DNA from: Arthrobacter sp. SLBN-112
GTDB lineage: Bacteria; Actinomycetota; Actinomycetes; Actinomycetales; Micrococcaceae
Assembly (NCBI RefSeq): GCF_006715225.1
Contig: NZ_VFMU01000001.1
Coordinates: 4,340,001 to 4,404,000 of the forward strand
Direction: 5' to 3'
DNA length: 64,000 bases
Position numbers and translations under genes: made by a program. The notes under the pieces are model-generated. The model had not been told where the DNA came from. It searched no databases and was given only the letters and a program-made list of their open reading frames with translations. Shown in pieces: positions 33,408 to 43,130 of this stretch (its first letter is position 1; each line of letters starts with the position of its first letter).

Positions 33408-34424
33408 CTAGATCCACTTGTTGTGCTTGAACGCCAGGTAAAGGACCAGGCCCATGGCCGCCATCAGGCCCAGCGCGTAGGGGTAGCCGTAGGTCCATGC
33501 CAATTCAGGCATATTGGCGAAATTCATGCCGTAGATGGACGCCACCAGCGTTGGGGCGAACAGGATGGCAGCCCAGGAGGAGATGCGCTTGACCTGCTCG
33601 CTTTGTTCAAAGCTGGACTCCGTCATCCGCTGCATTTCCTCGTTTTGCCGCTGTGCCACCAGGGCAGCATTCACGGCGAGCGCGTTCTGGAGCAGGGCCC
33701 GGAAAGATGCCACACGCTCATTGATCCGGATGACGTGGTCCAGGACGTCGCGGTAGTGGTCCCGCAGCTCGGTTGCCTGGTCACGGGCCGGAGCCCCGGC
33801 AATGAGGGCCTGCAGTATTCCCGACAGCGGACTGGTGGCCCGCTGGAAGATGATCACCTGGCGGGACAGCTCGTAGATGCGGCGGGATACATCCGGATCG
33901 GCCCCGAAGAGGTCATCCTCAATCTCATCAATGTCGTTTTCGAGGCCGGCCACCACCGGCTCGTATTCGTCCACAACCTGGTCCAGGATGCCGTAGAGCA
34001 CGGCATCCGGTCCCAGGGCCAGGAATTCGGGCATCGACTCCATCCGGCGGCGGACCTTGGCCAGATCCGGAGACTCGGCGTGCCGAACGGTCACCACATA
34101 CTCATCCCCGGCAAAAATGTGGATCTCGCCGAAGTCCACCTTTTCCTCGTCGTCCCGATACCGGGCGGGCCTGAGCACAAGGAAAAGGCACTCGCCGTAG
34201 TGCTCCAGCTTGGCCCGCTGATGGCCGGCAAGCGCGTCCTCGATGGCCAGGGCGTTGAGGTCGAATTCCTCGCCGACGGACTGCAGCTCCTCACCGTCCG
34301 GCCGGTACAGCCCGATCCATGCCATCCCCTCGCGCTGGCGGAGCAGGAAGTAGGTCTCGTCAAGATCCTCCGGGTCCTCGGTGCGCAGCCCGTTCACGTA
34401 CACCGCGTTGTCAATGATGGTCAC
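33408..34424 (-). CDS. corA: CorA family magnesium/divalent cation transporter
   Basis: A 338-residue CorA-type channel. A large acidic cytosolic domain (LDQVVDEYEPVVAGLENDIDE, long helices) is followed by two C-terminal membrane helices; the selectivity motif reads YGMNFANMPEL between them. The GTG start at 34424 overlaps the stop of the preceding regulator gene as GTGA and has GGGGAGGG six bases upstream. It is the last gene of the overlapping exporter operon. Mg is the likely substrate, Co and Ni possible. Confidence 0.92.
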   Translation of the reverse strand: MTIIDNAVYVNGLRTEDPEDLDETYFLLRQREGMAWIGLYRPDGEELQSVGEEFDLNALAIEDALAGHQRAKLEHYGECLFLVLRPARYRDDEEKVDFGEIHIFAGDEYVVTVRHAESPDLAKVRRRMESMPEFLALGPDAVLYGILDQVVDEYEPVVAGLENDIDEIEDDLFGADPDVSRRIYELSRQVIIFQRATSPLSGILQALIAGAPARDQATELRDHYRDVLDHVIRINERVASFRALLQNALAVNAALVAQRQNEEMQRMTESSFEQSEQVKRISSWAAILFAPTLVASIYGMNFANMPELAWTYGYPYALGLMAAMGLVLYLAFKHNKWI

Positions 34425-35026
34425 GGCGAGCCCTCCCCGGACCGCTCCCGCTCCCAGTCGTCCAGCAGGGCCGGCATCCGCGAATTGAGGAACCGGTAGA
34501 AGCGGGCCATGTCCGCCACGCGGGCCTGTGCAGCCGATCCCTCCGGAAGGGTATCCGCCGTCGCGTCGGTCAGCACCGCAAGCTTTTCGTAGATGGGACT
34601 GTTCCGCATGGACACCACGTACCACTCGTCCTCATGCAGGGCGTAGAGGTCGCGGCGGCTGCCGGGCAGGGAGACCCGGTGGATAAAACCCACGGTCTGC
34701 AGGTACCGCACGGCCCCGGAGACCGCTGCGGCGCTGGCCCCCAGCCGCTCCCCGAGCTCGGCCGCCGTGAGGCTGCCCGTCTCGGACGACACCAGCGCAA
34801 GCAGCGTCCGCGCCGGCATCTTGGGGAAACCGGCGGCGGCGAAGGCAGCAGCGGTTCGTTCGGCGGCAGCGACGGTGGGTCCGGCATCGGCAAACCCGGC
34901 AGGCCCCGCCGCTCCTGGCACCAGGCCAGCTCCGGGAACCGGCGCGGGCCCGGGAACGGGCGCGGGCCCGGAAACGGGCACGGGCCCCGATACCGGCGCA
35001 GCCCCAACATCAGGATCTGCGCTCAT
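34421..35026 (-). CDS. GbsR/MarR-type winged-helix regulator
   Basis: A 201-residue transcription regulator. After an N-terminal 45-residue Pro/Val/Gly repeat tail, the winged helix is clear (LLALVSSETGSLTAAELGER, LGASAAAVSGAVRYLQTVGF, then RVSLPGSRRDLYAL). This arrangement matches GbsR/MarR-like repressors found beside ABC exporters. The ATG at 35026 overlaps the permease stop by four bases. It probably controls its own operon; the ligand is unknown. Confidence 0.85.
   Translation of the reverse strand: MSADPDVGAAPVSGPVPVSGPAPVPGPAPVPGAGLVPGAAGPAGFADAGPTVAAAERTAAAFAAAGFPKMPARTLLALVSSETGSLTAAELGERLGASAAAVSGAVRYLQTVGFIHRVSLPGSRRDLYALHEDEWYVVSMRNSPIYEKLAVLTDATADTLPEGSAAQARVADMARFYRFLNSRMPALLDDWERERSGEGSP
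34931..35000. repeat. Imperfect tandem repeat coding Pro-Val-Pro-Gly units
   Basis: Short GGGCCCGGGAACGGGC-type units recur inside the N-terminal tail of the regulator gene, encoding PVSGPVPVSGPAPVPGP. This is a replication-slippage type expansion that lengthens a disordered tail. Confidence 0.6.
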
Positions 35027-36645
35027 GCTGACCCCACTTCCCGCCGCCGCATCACGGCAACGGACAGTGCGGCAACCACTGCGGCGACGGCCAGCATCCA
35101 CCACGCTCCGCTCCAGTCCGTGGCGTCGCCCTCCGGAACCGGTGTGTGGGTGAACGGGGACAGGTTGCGCAGGTTTTGGTCCAGCCCCAGCATGCCGCCA
35201 AAAATGCCCAGCATCACACCCAGGGCCAGCAATGCCCAGCTGGCGGCGATGGTCGCCGCGGGCCACAGGACGAATACCAGGGCCGGAACGGCCAGGTAGT
35301 TCAGCGCGGCTGGCACCTGGGCCAACGCGGTCTCCCACAGTGCATCCGCCGGCATGGACATATCACCGGAGCCGCTGAGGGTGGCCCACGCACCCAGGCC
35401 TGTCAGCCCTATCACCAGCACCACGGCCGCCGCACCCAGCAGCAGGTAGCCGGCCAGCCACCGGATCCGCCCCACGGGAGCGGCGAGCAGGAGTTCGGCG
35501 GTTCCGGCCGCTTCCTCCTGCCGCAGCCTAATGACTGCCTGCAGCGCACAGGCGGCCGCCAGGACCCCGGCCATGGAGAAGATCACCGAGACCATGAGCT
35601 GGGTCAGCGAGATTCCCTGCGCCTGGAGCATGGCCCGCATCACCGCCGTGATACCCGTCCCGGGCGTATCGAGGGCGGCTACCGCCTTGCCCAGCGACCC
35701 CGCCAGCAGCCCCAGCGCCAGCCCGCTCAGCGCCCAGCCGATGATTGACCCGCTTTGCAGCCGCAGTGCCAGGGCCACCGGACTCCGGAGCCCCGGCCGG
35801 GCAGCTGGCCGTCCCGGCCGGGCACCCCACACGCTGGCCCCGGTGTCCCGAATTCGAAGGATGAGCCAGGCGGCCGTCAGGCAGACGACGGCGAGCCCCA
35901 CCGTCAGCAGCAGGGGCCAGGCGCGGTTCCCTGAGTAGGCATATGTCTGTTGGCCCCAGCCGATCGGTGAGAACCAGCTGGCAAGCCCCTCGGTCATGGT
36001 GGTTCCGTCGGCGCCGGGCGTCCCGGTGGCGTCCCCGATCCCGCGCAGGAGATAGGCAAGGACCACCAGCGCGGCAGAGACGCCGTTGGCACCGCGCGAG
36101 GTCCCCATGAACTGGGCCACGAGCAGTCCCACGCCCAGGAAAGCGAGGCCGACGGCGCCCGTTGCGGCTCCGGCGGTCAGGGAACCTTGCGGGTCCAGGC
36201 CCTGGGCGGCAAAGCCGGCGAACACGGCGAGCGCCACGAGGATGTTCGCCGTGACGCCGTGCAGCAGGGTGGCGGCATTGGGCAGCAGGCGTCCGGCGGG
36301 CGTTGCGGCCACCAGTTCCGCGCCGCCGGTTTCCTCGTCGGCGCGGGTGTGGCGTACCGCCAGGAAAGTGCTCATCAGGCCGGCCAGGAGGGCGAGGAAC
36401 GCGTAAATCAAAAAGAACGTGAAGGCGCCCTGGTCCGCGCCGCGGGGCAGGCCGCGCAGCATCAGGATGGCGGGCGTAGCGATGGCCACCTGCAAAATCT
36501 CGGTACGTGCTGCTGCACTGCCGTAGGTTTGGGTGACGGCGGCCGCCGCAAACAGCGCGAACGCCCCGATGGCCGCCACCCAGCTCACCAGCTGCCAGCG
36601 GTCCCGCCGCAGGCGCTGGCCCCAGAGGACAAGGAGGACACCCAT
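35023..36645 (-). CDS. ABC exporter permease (antibiotic/polyketide exporter type)
   Basis: A 540-residue membrane protein with about twelve hydrophobic segments in two similar halves (WVAAIGAFALFAAAAVTQTY and IIGWALSGLALGLLAGSLG both start a half). Each half has the motif EETGGAELVAATPAGRLLP or EEAAGTAELLLAAPVGRIRW, typical of the TnrB3-like exporters of polyketides. The start is the ATG at 36645, one base past the ATPase stop. It would pair with the upstream ATPase to export an unknown hydrophobic compound. Confidence 0.85.
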   Translation of the reverse strand: MGVLLVLWGQRLRRDRWQLVSWVAAIGAFALFAAAAVTQTYGSAAARTEILQVAIATPAILMLRGLPRGADQGAFTFFLIYAFLALLAGLMSTFLAVRHTRADEETGGAELVAATPAGRLLPNAATLLHGVTANILVALAVFAGFAAQGLDPQGSLTAGAATGAVGLAFLGVGLLVAQFMGTSRGANGVSAALVVLAYLLRGIGDATGTPGADGTTMTEGLASWFSPIGWGQQTYAYSGNRAWPLLLTVGLAVVCLTAAWLILRIRDTGASVWGARPGRPAARPGLRSPVALALRLQSGSIIGWALSGLALGLLAGSLGKAVAALDTPGTGITAVMRAMLQAQGISLTQLMVSVIFSMAGVLAAACALQAVIRLRQEEAAGTAELLLAAPVGRIRWLAGYLLLGAAAVVLVIGLTGLGAWATLSGSGDMSMPADALWETALAQVPAALNYLAVPALVFVLWPAATIAASWALLALGVMLGIFGGMLGLDQNLRNLSPFTHTPVPEGDATDWSGAWWMLAVAAVVAALSVAVMRRREVGSA

Positions 36646-36646
36646 G

Positions 36647-37633
36647 TCAGCTCCGCCCCCGGGCGCTGAGCAGGTGCCGCCGGGACCCATGTCCACCGGC
36701 GGGTGCATCAGCCTGCGGCTCCGGAGCAGCCGAGGCATCCCCGTAGTGCCGGAGGAACAGCTCCTCCAGCGACGGCGGAACAATCGTCAGGCCCTGGACG
36801 CCCAGGGCGCCCAGCGCGGGAAGGACCTCGGCGATCCGGTCCGAGTCGGCGCTGAACCTGACCCGCCCGGCGTCGAGCGTGAGGTCGTGCACCGCTCCCA
36901 GGCGCGCCAAGGCCTCCGCGTCCAGGCCGTCCGCGGCGAACGAAACTTGGGACCTGGTGAGGTGCCGCAGCGAGTCCAGCGTGCCGCCGTCGACGATCCT
37001 GCCGGCGCGGATGATGCTCACGCGGTGGCACAGCACTTCCACCTCGGAGAGGATATGGCTGGAGAGCAGCACGGTGGCTCCGCGGTCGACGGCGGCAAGC
37101 AGCTCGCCGCGGAAGACCTCCTCCATGAGCGGGTCAAGGCCGCTGGTGGGCTCGTCCAGCAGGTAGACCTCCGCTTCGGTGGCCAGGGCCGCGATGAGCG
37201 CCACCTTTTGCCGGTTGCCCTTGGAGTAGGCGCGCCCCTTCTTGGCCGGATCGAAATCGAACACCTGGCACAGCCGGTCCTTCCGGCGCCGGTACGCTAC
37301 AGCGTCCGCGGTGCCGCCGCGCAGCCGGGACAGCAGGTCGATGGTCTCGCCGCCGGACAGGTTGGGCCAGAGCCGGACGTCCCCGGGCACATAGGCCAGG
37401 CGGCGGTGCAGCTCCACGGCCTGGCTCCAGGGCTCGAAAGCCAGGACAGCCGCGGAGCCGGAGGTGGGCTTCGCCAGCCCCAGGAGGACGCGCAGGGTGG
37501 TGGATTTCCCGGCTCCGTTGGGGCCCAGGAAACCGTGGATCTCACCACGCTGGACGTCCAGGTCCAGCCCGTCCAGGGCCCTGACGTGTCCGAAATGCTT
37601 GTGCAGATTCGCTGTGTGGACAACGGTGTTCAT
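36647..37633 (-). CDS. ABC exporter ATP-binding protein
   Basis: A 328-residue ATPase of the drug-exporter (DrrA-like) group. Walker A GPNGAGKST, Walker B VYLLDEP, LSSHILSEVE as H-loop. The signature motif is degenerate (YSKGNRQKVAL replaces LSGGQ). The C-terminal 90 residues form the extra domain usual for DrrA proteins. It is first in an overlapping operon: ATPase, permease, GbsR-like regulator, CorA. It is divergent from an MFS gene with 53 bases between starts. Confidence 0.9.
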   Translation of the reverse strand: MNTVVHTANLHKHFGHVRALDGLDLDVQRGEIHGFLGPNGAGKSTTLRVLLGLAKPTSGSAAVLAFEPWSQAVELHRRLAYVPGDVRLWPNLSGGETIDLLSRLRGGTADAVAYRRRKDRLCQVFDFDPAKKGRAYSKGNRQKVALIAALATEAEVYLLDEPTSGLDPLMEEVFRGELLAAVDRGATVLLSSHILSEVEVLCHRVSIIRAGRIVDGGTLDSLRHLTRSQVSFAADGLDAEALARLGAVHDLTLDAGRVRFSADSDRIAEVLPALGALGVQGLTIVPPSLEELFLRHYGDASAAPEPQADAPAGGHGSRRHLLSARGRS

Positions 37634-37686
37634 GCTTCAAGTCTTCGGAGTTTTCACAATTTTCTGAAGGTACTAAAGTCCCCACT

Positions 37687-38877
37687 ATGAGCACCGGCGA
37701 TCCCCTGTCCAGCGGCCAGGCCGCCCGCTCCTCCTCGGCGCCCCTCTACGCGGCCGGGTTCGTCACCGCGTTCGGGGCCCACAGCATTGCGGCCGGACTG
37801 GGCGCGCAGAGCGGAAACATCGGCCTGACCCTGCTGAACCTGGGCATCCTGCTGGCCCTCTACGACGTTGCCGAGGTCTTCCTGAAGCCCATCTTCGGTG
37901 CGCTCAGCGACCGCATCGGTGCCAAGCCTGTCGTCGTCGGCGGACTCCTCGCCTTTGCCGCGCTGTCGCTAATCGGCCTGGGCGCTGCCGACCCATTCAT
38001 TTTGGCCCTGGCCCGGCTGGGACAGGGCGCGGCGGCGTCGGCCTTCTCGCCGGCGTCGTCCGCCATGGTGGCAAGGATGGCCCGCGGCGGGAAGGCCGGC
38101 ACTTACTTCGGCCGGTACGGGTCCTGGAAAAGCCTGGGTTACATCATTGGCCCGCCGCTGGGTGCGGGCCTGATCCTGGCCGGCGGCTTCCCGCTGCTGT
38201 TCGGCACCCTGTCGGCGCTGGCCGCGGTCACCGCGGTGTGGGTGCTGGTGTCGGTGCCGCACCTGGCGCCGCTGCCGCGGAAGCGGTACACAGTGATGGA
38301 CCTGGCGCGGCAGGTGGGCGAGCGGCGTTTCCTGGTGCCCACGCTGGTGCTGGCCGCCTCCACGGGAGCGCTGGGTGCCGCCGTCGGCTTCCTTCCAGCG
38401 CTGGCCACGCGGCACGGCATGGATGCCTTGGCAGGGACTGCCGCGGTGAGCGTGGTGGCGCTGGGCTCGGTGCTGACCCAGCCGTGGATCGGGCGGCGGC
38501 GGGACCGGCACGCCGTCACCGACAACAAGGGTACGACGGCGGGCCTGCTGCTGATTGCCGCGGGCGTCGGCCTGGTGGCGGCCGTCCCCGGCGTGGTCAC
38601 CATTTTCGTTGCCGCGGCGTGCATCGGGGTGGGGATCGGCGCGGTAACGCCGCTCGGTTTCGCGCACCTGGCGGACACCACCCCGCCGGAGAGGATGGGC
38701 CGGACCATGGGTTCGGCGGAACTGGGACGCGAACTGGGCGACGCCGGCGGGCCCCTGCTGGTAGGCGGCATCGCCACGCTCACGGCGCTTCCGTTCGGGC
38801 TGGGCGCCCTGGCGCTGCTCGTGGCCGCGGCAAGCATCCCCCGGCTGGACCCGGTCCAACCCACCCCCACCCCCTAA
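37687..38877 (+). CDS. MFS transporter
   Basis: A 396-residue major facilitator protein with about twelve membrane helices. The cytosolic loop between helices 2 and 3 carries FGALSDRIGAKPVVVGG, matching the MFS signature GxLaDrxGrkxxl. Early residues are Ser/Ala-rich. The substrate is unknown; drug export is plausible because it is divergent from the ABC exporter operon, but this is only contextual. No ribosome site is obvious close to the ATG. Confidence 0.88.
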   Translation: MSTGDPLSSGQAARSSSAPLYAAGFVTAFGAHSIAAGLGAQSGNIGLTLLNLGILLALYDVAEVFLKPIFGALSDRIGAKPVVVGGLLAFAALSLIGLGAADPFILALARLGQGAAASAFSPASSAMVARMARGGKAGTYFGRYGSWKSLGYIIGPPLGAGLILAGGFPLLFGTLSALAAVTAVWVLVSVPHLAPLPRKRYTVMDLARQVGERRFLVPTLVLAASTGALGAAVGFLPALATRHGMDALAGTAAVSVVALGSVLTQPWIGRRRDRHAVTDNKGTTAGLLLIAAGVGLVAAVPGVVTIFVAAACIGVGIGAVTPLGFAHLADTTPPERMGRTMGSAELGRELGDAGGPLLVGGIATLTALPFGLGALALLVAAASIPRLDPVQPTPTP

Positions 38878-38913
38878 GCGGCCTTCCAGCTTTCTGTGTC
38901 ACCCTTAACCGCG

Positions 38914-39819
38914 ATGACTTTTTCACAGCAACTACCCACCAGGGCCCTGGTCCGGCCTGCCCCGGGCTCGGCGTTCCTGTTCGTGCTGTCCACCCTGGCG
39001 TGCGTTGCCGGACTGTTTGCCACCTACTACTTCTTCGTCCAGACCACCACCGGACAGTTCATTGACGAGTCAGCGCTGGTGGAAGCGGTGGAGATCCACG
39101 GCCCCGCCGGAAAGGCAGCCACCCGGTTCCTGGACCTGCTGCCCACCATCTCGCTGGTGATGGCCGCCGTCGTGGTCCTGTTCGTGACGGTGATCCGGCG
39201 GCACTGGGCGGAGGCGGGGATCGCCGTGGCCGCCTGCATCGGCGCAAACGTGGCCACCCAAGTGCTGAAGGACCTGCTGCCCCAGCGCCCGGACAAAGGG
39301 GTGTTGACGCTGGAGCTGAATTCGCTGCCGTCCGGGCACACCACCCTGGCGGCGTCGGCTGCGGCAGCAGTGTTCCTGATGGCGTCCCCACGCTGGCGGC
39401 CCATGGCCGGCTTCATCGGCGGCAGCTTTGCCATCGCCTCCGGGGTATCCACGCTGATCAACCAGTGGCACCGCCCGGCCGACGTGGTGGCCGCGTTCCT
39501 GCTGGTGGGCGCGTTCATGATTCCGGCCGGCTGGCTGATCCTCCGCCGCGGTTCATGGAACGAATGGGACGGGTTCGGTGAACATGTTGGCTCGGCCCGG
39601 ATCTGGCTCACGCTGCCGGTCCTGATCGGGCTGGCCTCGGCCGTGGTGGCGGTGTTTTCGCTGATCCGGATCGCGCCCAGCCCGTGGCAGGAGGCCAGCA
39701 CCACCAACTACTTCTGGGCGGGCATCGCGCTGATCGTGATCGCGGGCTACCTGGCCACGGTGGCCACCACGTCGCTGTTCGCGTTCGCAGCACGACGGCG
39801 GAGCGCGCCGCGCCGCTGA
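38914..39819 (+). CDS. PAP2 family phosphatase, membrane-bound
   Basis: A 301-residue integral membrane phosphatase. The three PAP2 motifs are present: KDLLPQRPDKG, LPSGHTTLA, and STLINQWHRPADVVAA. Such enzymes dephosphorylate lipid phosphates such as undecaprenyl diphosphate or phosphatidic acid on the outer membrane face. Six or more helices are evident. The ATG at 38914 is chosen; a GTG at 38896 in frame is possible, neither having a good ribosome site. The gene converges on the M20 peptidase gene across repeat B2. Confidence 0.88.
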   Translation: MTFSQQLPTRALVRPAPGSAFLFVLSTLACVAGLFATYYFFVQTTTGQFIDESALVEAVEIHGPAGKAATRFLDLLPTISLVMAAVVVLFVTVIRRHWAEAGIAVAACIGANVATQVLKDLLPQRPDKGVLTLELNSLPSGHTTLAASAAAAVFLMASPRWRPMAGFIGGSFAIASGVSTLINQWHRPADVVAAFLLVGAFMIPAGWLILRRGSWNEWDGFGEHVGSARIWLTLPVLIGLASAVVAVFSLIRIAPSPWQEASTTNYFWAGIALIVIAGYLATVATTSLFAFAARRRSAPRR

Positions 39820-39842
39820 CGGGCCGCCTTGGGTGCCACCCT

Positions 39843-39908
39843 CCCAACTGGGTCGCAATAGATGTCGTTTTCGGGCCTCAAAACGACATCAACTGCGACC
39901 TAGTTGGG
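39843..39908. repeat. Palindromic element B2 (family B, 66 bp)
   Basis: 27-12-27 geometry, arms beginning CCCAACTGGGTCGCAATAG with three mismatches. It lies between the converging PAP2 and dipeptidase genes, where it could also stop transcription both ways. Confidence 0.92.
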
Positions 39909-39924
39909 GAGGGGAAGCAACGGG

Positions 39925-41319
39925 TCAGCCGGCGTTGAGGCGGGCCAGCAGCAAGGCTTCGGCCACGATGGCGTTCTCGAAGTCGCCCAGGTGGATGGAT
40001 TCGTTGGCCCCGTGGGCGCGCGAGTCCGGGTCCTCGGCGCCGGTGACCAGGATTTCCGCCTCCGGGTACAGCCTGTTCAGGATGTTGACGGCCGGAATGG
40101 AGCCGCCAACGCCCATGGAAACGGCGGGAACACCCCACGCCTCACCCATCGCCGCCAGCATCAGCTGCGATATTGGGGACCCGGCATCCCCCGCAAACCC
40201 CTCGGTCCGCCCGCCCGGCGTGAAGACCACTTCGGCGCCGAACGGTACGTGGGCTTCCACGTGCCGGCGGACTGCCTCCATGGCGGCGGCGGTGTCGGAA
40301 TCCGGTGCCAGGCTGAGGCTGAACCGCGCCCGGGCCGCCGGCTGCAGCGTGTCGGAAGACAGCGCCACGGACGGCGCATCGATCCCGATGATGGCCATGG
40401 CGGGTTTGGTCCACAACCGCGACGTCAAGGATCCCGAGCCGGCCAGCGGCACTCCCGGCAGGACGCGGGAATCGGCGCGGAACTCTGCCTCGGTCAGGGA
40501 CGGACCCGGCTCCTCCGAAGCCGGCAGGCCCTCCACCGCTACGCTGCCGTCGTCGTGGTGGAAGGAAGCGATGAGCCGGGACAGTGCTGCCACGGCGTCC
40601 ACCAGCGGCCCGCCGTAGGTCCCGGAATGCAGGGCGTGCTCCAGCACCCGCACCTCGATGGTTCCCAGGACCAGCCCGCGCAGGCTGGTGGTCAGGGCCG
40701 GCACGCCCACCTTCCAGTTCCCGGAGTCGGCCACCACCAGCACGTCCGCCCGCAGCAGGTCGGCATGCTGCTGCAGCAGCAGGGGCAGCGAAGGCGAGCC
40801 CGCCTCCTCCTCGCCGTCGATGAACACGGTAATGCCCACGCCCAGATCGTTGCCCAGGACCCGGAGTGCGTTGCGGACGGAGGCCACGTGCAGCAGCACC
40901 CCGGCCTTGTTGTCCGCCACTCCCCTGCCCCACAGCCGGCCGCCGCGCTCCACCGCTTCGAAGGGCGGGCTCTCCCACAGCTCCAGGTCGCCCTCGGGCT
41001 GGACGTCGTAGTGCGCGTACAGCAGGATGGTCGGTTTGCCGGGGCGCGCCGGCCGCCGTCCCACCACGGCCGGGGCGCCGGGCTTCCCGTCCGGCCGCGG
41101 CGCCTGCAGGATGTCGACGTCGGCAAGGCCGGCGTTGCGGAGCAGGCCCGCCACCTGCTGGGCGGCCTGGTCCAGCTGGGAGGGGTCGAAGGAGTCCCAG
41201 GCCATGGCAGGGATGCGGACAAGCTCAGAGAGTTCGTCGACGGCGGCACGGAAGTCGCCGCGGACGGCTTGCCGGAGGCCGGCCAGGACATCCTGGTCCA
41301 CTGTTGACGGTGGTGCCAT
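39925..41319 (-). CDS. M20 family metallopeptidase (dipeptidase)
   Basis: A 464-residue zinc dipeptidase. Metal and catalytic residues are visible: LLYAHYDVQPEGD, GVADNKAG, FIDGEEEAGSPSL, and the dimerisation-domain HSGTYGG. Soluble, cytoplasmic. It starts three bases after the amidotransferase stop, so it is translationally close to that gene and is the last of a five-gene set. In NAGGN-type trios a peptidase of a different family accompanies the amidotransferase, which makes this pairing worth attention. Confidence 0.9.
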   Translation of the reverse strand: MAPPSTVDQDVLAGLRQAVRGDFRAAVDELSELVRIPAMAWDSFDPSQLDQAAQQVAGLLRNAGLADVDILQAPRPDGKPGAPAVVGRRPARPGKPTILLYAHYDVQPEGDLELWESPPFEAVERGGRLWGRGVADNKAGVLLHVASVRNALRVLGNDLGVGITVFIDGEEEAGSPSLPLLLQQHADLLRADVLVVADSGNWKVGVPALTTSLRGLVLGTIEVRVLEHALHSGTYGGPLVDAVAALSRLIASFHHDDGSVAVEGLPASEEPGPSLTEAEFRADSRVLPGVPLAGSGSLTSRLWTKPAMAIIGIDAPSVALSSDTLQPAARARFSLSLAPDSDTAAAMEAVRRHVEAHVPFGAEVVFTPGGRTEGFAGDAGSPISQLMLAAMGEAWGVPAVSMGVGGSIPAVNILNRLYPEAEILVTGAEDPDSRAHGANESIHLGDFENAIVAEALLLARLNAG

Positions 41320-41322
41320 CCC

Positions 41323-43104
41323 TTAGCCCACCCCGTGGCGCTGCAGCCACATTTCCAGCAGCGCGAACTGCCACAGGACATTGCTTTTCACGGGGGTCCG
41401 CTGGCTGTTGGGATCCTCCAGCAGCCCGTCGATGTACTCGGGGCGGAACAGTCCGCGCTGCTTGGCCTCGGGTGCGTGGAGGGCATCACTGACCATGGTG
41501 ATGAACGGTTCCTCGAGGTGCCGCAGTGCCGGGACCGGGAAGTACCCCTTGGGCCGGTCGATCACGGCGGACGGCAGCAGCTGCCGGCCCAGGTCCTTCA
41601 GGATGCCCTTGCCGCCCTGGGTTGCCTTGAGGTCCGGCGGGCAGGAGGCGACGAGTTCCACCAGTTCGTGGTCCAGGAACGGAACCCGGGCCTCCAGGCC
41701 CCAGGCCATGCTCATGTTGTCCAGCCGCTTCACCGGATCGTCCACCATGAGCAGGTGGGTGTCCAGCCGGAGGACGGCGTCCAGGGCAGTCTCAGCCCCC
41801 GAAGCGGCCAAATGGTCCGCGAGCACTTTGCGGCTGACATCGGTCCCGGTCAGCCACTCGGGTTCCAGGATGCCCAGGAGCTCCTCGTGGCTGTGGTCAA
41901 CGAAAGAGGCCGTGAAGGCCGCCAAAGCCTGCTCCCGGGGCACCCCGGCCAGCGGCTGGTGGTAGCCGTACCCGCCGAACACCTCGTCGGCGCCCTGCCC
42001 GCACTGCACCACTTTCAGGTGCCGCGACACCGTGTCGGAGAGCAGGTGGAAGGCGGTGACGTCGTGGCTGGCCATGGGCTCCGACATCGCGTCCAAGGCG
42101 CCGCCGATGGAGGGCGCAAACTCGGACGTGGGCACGTGCAGTCGCTCGTGCCGGGTGCCGAACTCGCGCGCCACCAGGTCCGAGTACTCGAACTCGTTCC
42201 CGGCGTCGCCGCCGGCGCCGTCGTCGAATCCGATGCTGAAGGTGGACAGTCCGTGCTGGCCCTCGTCGGCGAGCAAGGCAACCAGGAGGCTGGAATCCAG
42301 CCCGCCGGACAGAAGGACACCAACCGGCACATCGGCAACCATCCGGCGTCGTACTGCTGTCCGCAAGGCATCCCGGACGGCGTCCTGCCAGTCGGACGTG
42401 GACCAGCCCGCATGCTCAGGCTTCCGGGTGTAATCCGGCCGCCAGTACTCGCGGTCATGCCAGTTTCCGTCGGGGCGGATGATGCGGATGGTGGCGGCGG
42501 GCAGCTTCTGGACACCGCGAAGGATGGTGCGCGGGGCCGGGACGATCGAGTGCCAGCTCAGGTAGTGGTGCAGGGCCACTTCGTCGATGCCCGTATCGAT
42601 TCCGCCGGATGCCACCAGCGCGGGCAGCGTGGATGCGAAGCGCAGCTTCCCGGGCAGCTGCGAAACGTACAGCGGCTTGATGCCCAGCCGGTCGCGGACC
42701 AGGAGGACCTCCTCCCGCTGCGGATCGTAAATGGCGATCGCGAACATGCCCACCAGGTGATGGACAAAGTCGTCACCCCATTTCCGGTACGCCTTGAGGA
42801 TCACCTCGGTGTCGCTGGTGGAGCGGAAGCTGAACTCGGGCTCAAGCTCCCGGCGCAGCTCCGGATAGTTGTAGATGCACCCGTTGAAGACAACGGTCAG
42901 GCCGCCGTCGTCCTCCATGGGCTGCGCCCCGGCTTCGGAGAGGTCAATGATGCTGAGCCGCCGGTGCCCGAGTGCAACCCAGCCGCCGTTCCAGTGTCCC
43001 CTTCCGTCCGGTCCGCGGGAGGCCATGGCCCCCATGATTTTCAGAACTGCTTCCCCCGATGCCGCCCTGCCATTGAATGCGATTTCGCCGGCTATGCCAC
43101 ACAT
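41323..43104 (-). CDS. Asparagine synthetase-like amidotransferase (N-acetylglutaminylglutamine amidotransferase type)
   Basis: A 593-residue glutamine-dependent amidotransferase. The mature N-terminal cysteine (MCGIAGE) marks the glutaminase domain; the synthetase domain has the PP-loop LLSGGLDSSLLVA. Segments such as VVQCGQGADEVFGGYGYH and DDPVKRLDNMSMAWGLEARVPF place it with the AsnB-like enzymes called N-acetylglutaminylglutamine amidotransferase. These amidate a carboxyl group, in known cases of an acetylated glutamine dipeptide osmolyte. AAGGA lies six bases before the ATG. The GNAT/ATP-grasp synthetase usually paired with it is not in this window. Confidence 0.87.
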   Translation of the reverse strand: MCGIAGEIAFNGRAASGEAVLKIMGAMASRGPDGRGHWNGGWVALGHRRLSIIDLSEAGAQPMEDDGGLTVVFNGCIYNYPELRRELEPEFSFRSTSDTEVILKAYRKWGDDFVHHLVGMFAIAIYDPQREEVLLVRDRLGIKPLYVSQLPGKLRFASTLPALVASGGIDTGIDEVALHHYLSWHSIVPAPRTILRGVQKLPAATIRIIRPDGNWHDREYWRPDYTRKPEHAGWSTSDWQDAVRDALRTAVRRRMVADVPVGVLLSGGLDSSLLVALLADEGQHGLSTFSIGFDDGAGGDAGNEFEYSDLVAREFGTRHERLHVPTSEFAPSIGGALDAMSEPMASHDVTAFHLLSDTVSRHLKVVQCGQGADEVFGGYGYHQPLAGVPREQALAAFTASFVDHSHEELLGILEPEWLTGTDVSRKVLADHLAASGAETALDAVLRLDTHLLMVDDPVKRLDNMSMAWGLEARVPFLDHELVELVASCPPDLKATQGGKGILKDLGRQLLPSAVIDRPKGYFPVPALRHLEEPFITMVSDALHAPEAKQRGLFRPEYIDGLLEDPNSQRTPVKSNVLWQFALLEMWLQRHGVG

Positions 43105-43130
43105 TTTGATTCCTTGCTGTTGACGCAGTC